DNA of 64,000 bases from Burkholderia cepacia GG4 (GTDB lineage Bacteria; Pseudomonadota; Gammaproteobacteria; Burkholderiales; Burkholderiaceae), in contig NC_018513.1 of the NCBI RefSeq assembly GCF_000292915.1, positions 1,674,001 to 1,738,000 on the forward strand, read 5' to 3'. Both the position numbers and the translations under genes were made by a program. Shown here piece after piece: positions 63,963 through 64,000 of the stretch. The number at the start of each line of letters is the position of its first letter. Position 1 is the first letter of the stretch. The notes under the pieces are model-generated. The model made no database searches and was not told the origin of the DNA. It saw nothing but the letters and a program-made list of their open reading frames with translations.

Positions 63963-64000
63963 GCCTGGCGCCGCCGGCCGGCGGCGCCGTTCCTCATGCC

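Overview
The window looks like core chromosome from a Burkholderia cepacia-complex type betaproteobacterium. The base composition is very GC-rich, codon use is strongly GC3-biased, and several gene sets are characteristic of the group: the arn (L-Ara4N) cluster headed by arnT with a split ArnA, alaA-hom-thrC-moeA-moaD-moaE, rpsF-priB-rpsR-rplI-dnaB, trxA-rho, and ffs-dnaX-ybaB-recR. I see no insertion sequence, prophage, CRISPR array, rRNA or tRNA. Gene assignments rest on reading motifs and family resemblance; no database search was run.

Layout. 1-6.2 kb: end of an AAA ATPase, a GT4 glycosyltransferase, a SYLF lipoprotein, a small membrane protein, a PsiF-repeat protein, an L-asparaginase and a BON-LysM protein. 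6.3-11 kb: gcl-hyi-glxR (glyoxylate to glycerate) with a divergent LysR regulator. 11-12.7 kb: ECF sigma factor and zinc-finger anti-sigma factor. 12.8-16 kb: rpsF-priB-rpsR-rplI, then dnaB. 16-17.7 kb: DUF47-pit phosphate uptake with a reversed Pho-box-like site over the start of transcription. 17.8-21.7 kb: NlpC/P60 lipoprotein, PIN-PhoH ATPase and a Bcp peroxiredoxin. 21.8-29.6 kb: the arn lipid A/LPS modification genes (arnT, arnE-like, arnB, arnC, split arnA, arnD) and an Mth938-like gene. 29.9-36.3 kb: alaA, threonine biosynthesis and molybdopterin synthesis. 36.3-37.7 kb: truncated haemoglobin facing an NsrR-like regulator. 37.8-41.7 kb: clpB behind a sigma-32 type promoter, YidB-like and ComEA-like proteins. 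42-42.9 kb: MerR regulator and carboxymuconolactone decarboxylase-like protein.

42.9-50.8 kb is an acetoin dehydrogenase locus: acoR, a consensus sigma-54 promoter, acoX, a short dehydrogenase-like relic, acoA, acoB, acoC and a second-type lipoyl synthase gene. 50.8-57.5 kb holds a MATE exporter coupled to a GT39 glycosyltransferase, rpmE2, mtfA, and an MFS exporter coupled to a MerR regulator. 57.6-64 kb holds rho, trxA, 4.5S RNA, dnaX, ybaB and recR.

The strongest anomaly is in dnaX. After about residue 245 the reading frame leaves the DnaX family and enters roughly 960 bp of unrelated sequence (a 90-codon ORF plus the mutated 3' part of a prolyl aminopeptidase gene on the other strand). 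The DnaX C-terminal tau part resumes near 61.74 kb. Domain III, the oligomerisation domain, is missing. As dnaX is essential, this is either a misassembly or a striking rearrangement with an intact copy elsewhere. The other leads are regulatory: the inverted repeat and Pho box before DUF47-pit, the sigma-54 promoter with two palindromes before acoX, MerR-type 19-bp-spacer promoters, apparently leaderless starts (asparaginase, dnaB, dnaX), an S6:S18-like leader hairpin, an orphan terminator that may end a small RNA, and a perfect 14-bp hairpin between trxA and rho.
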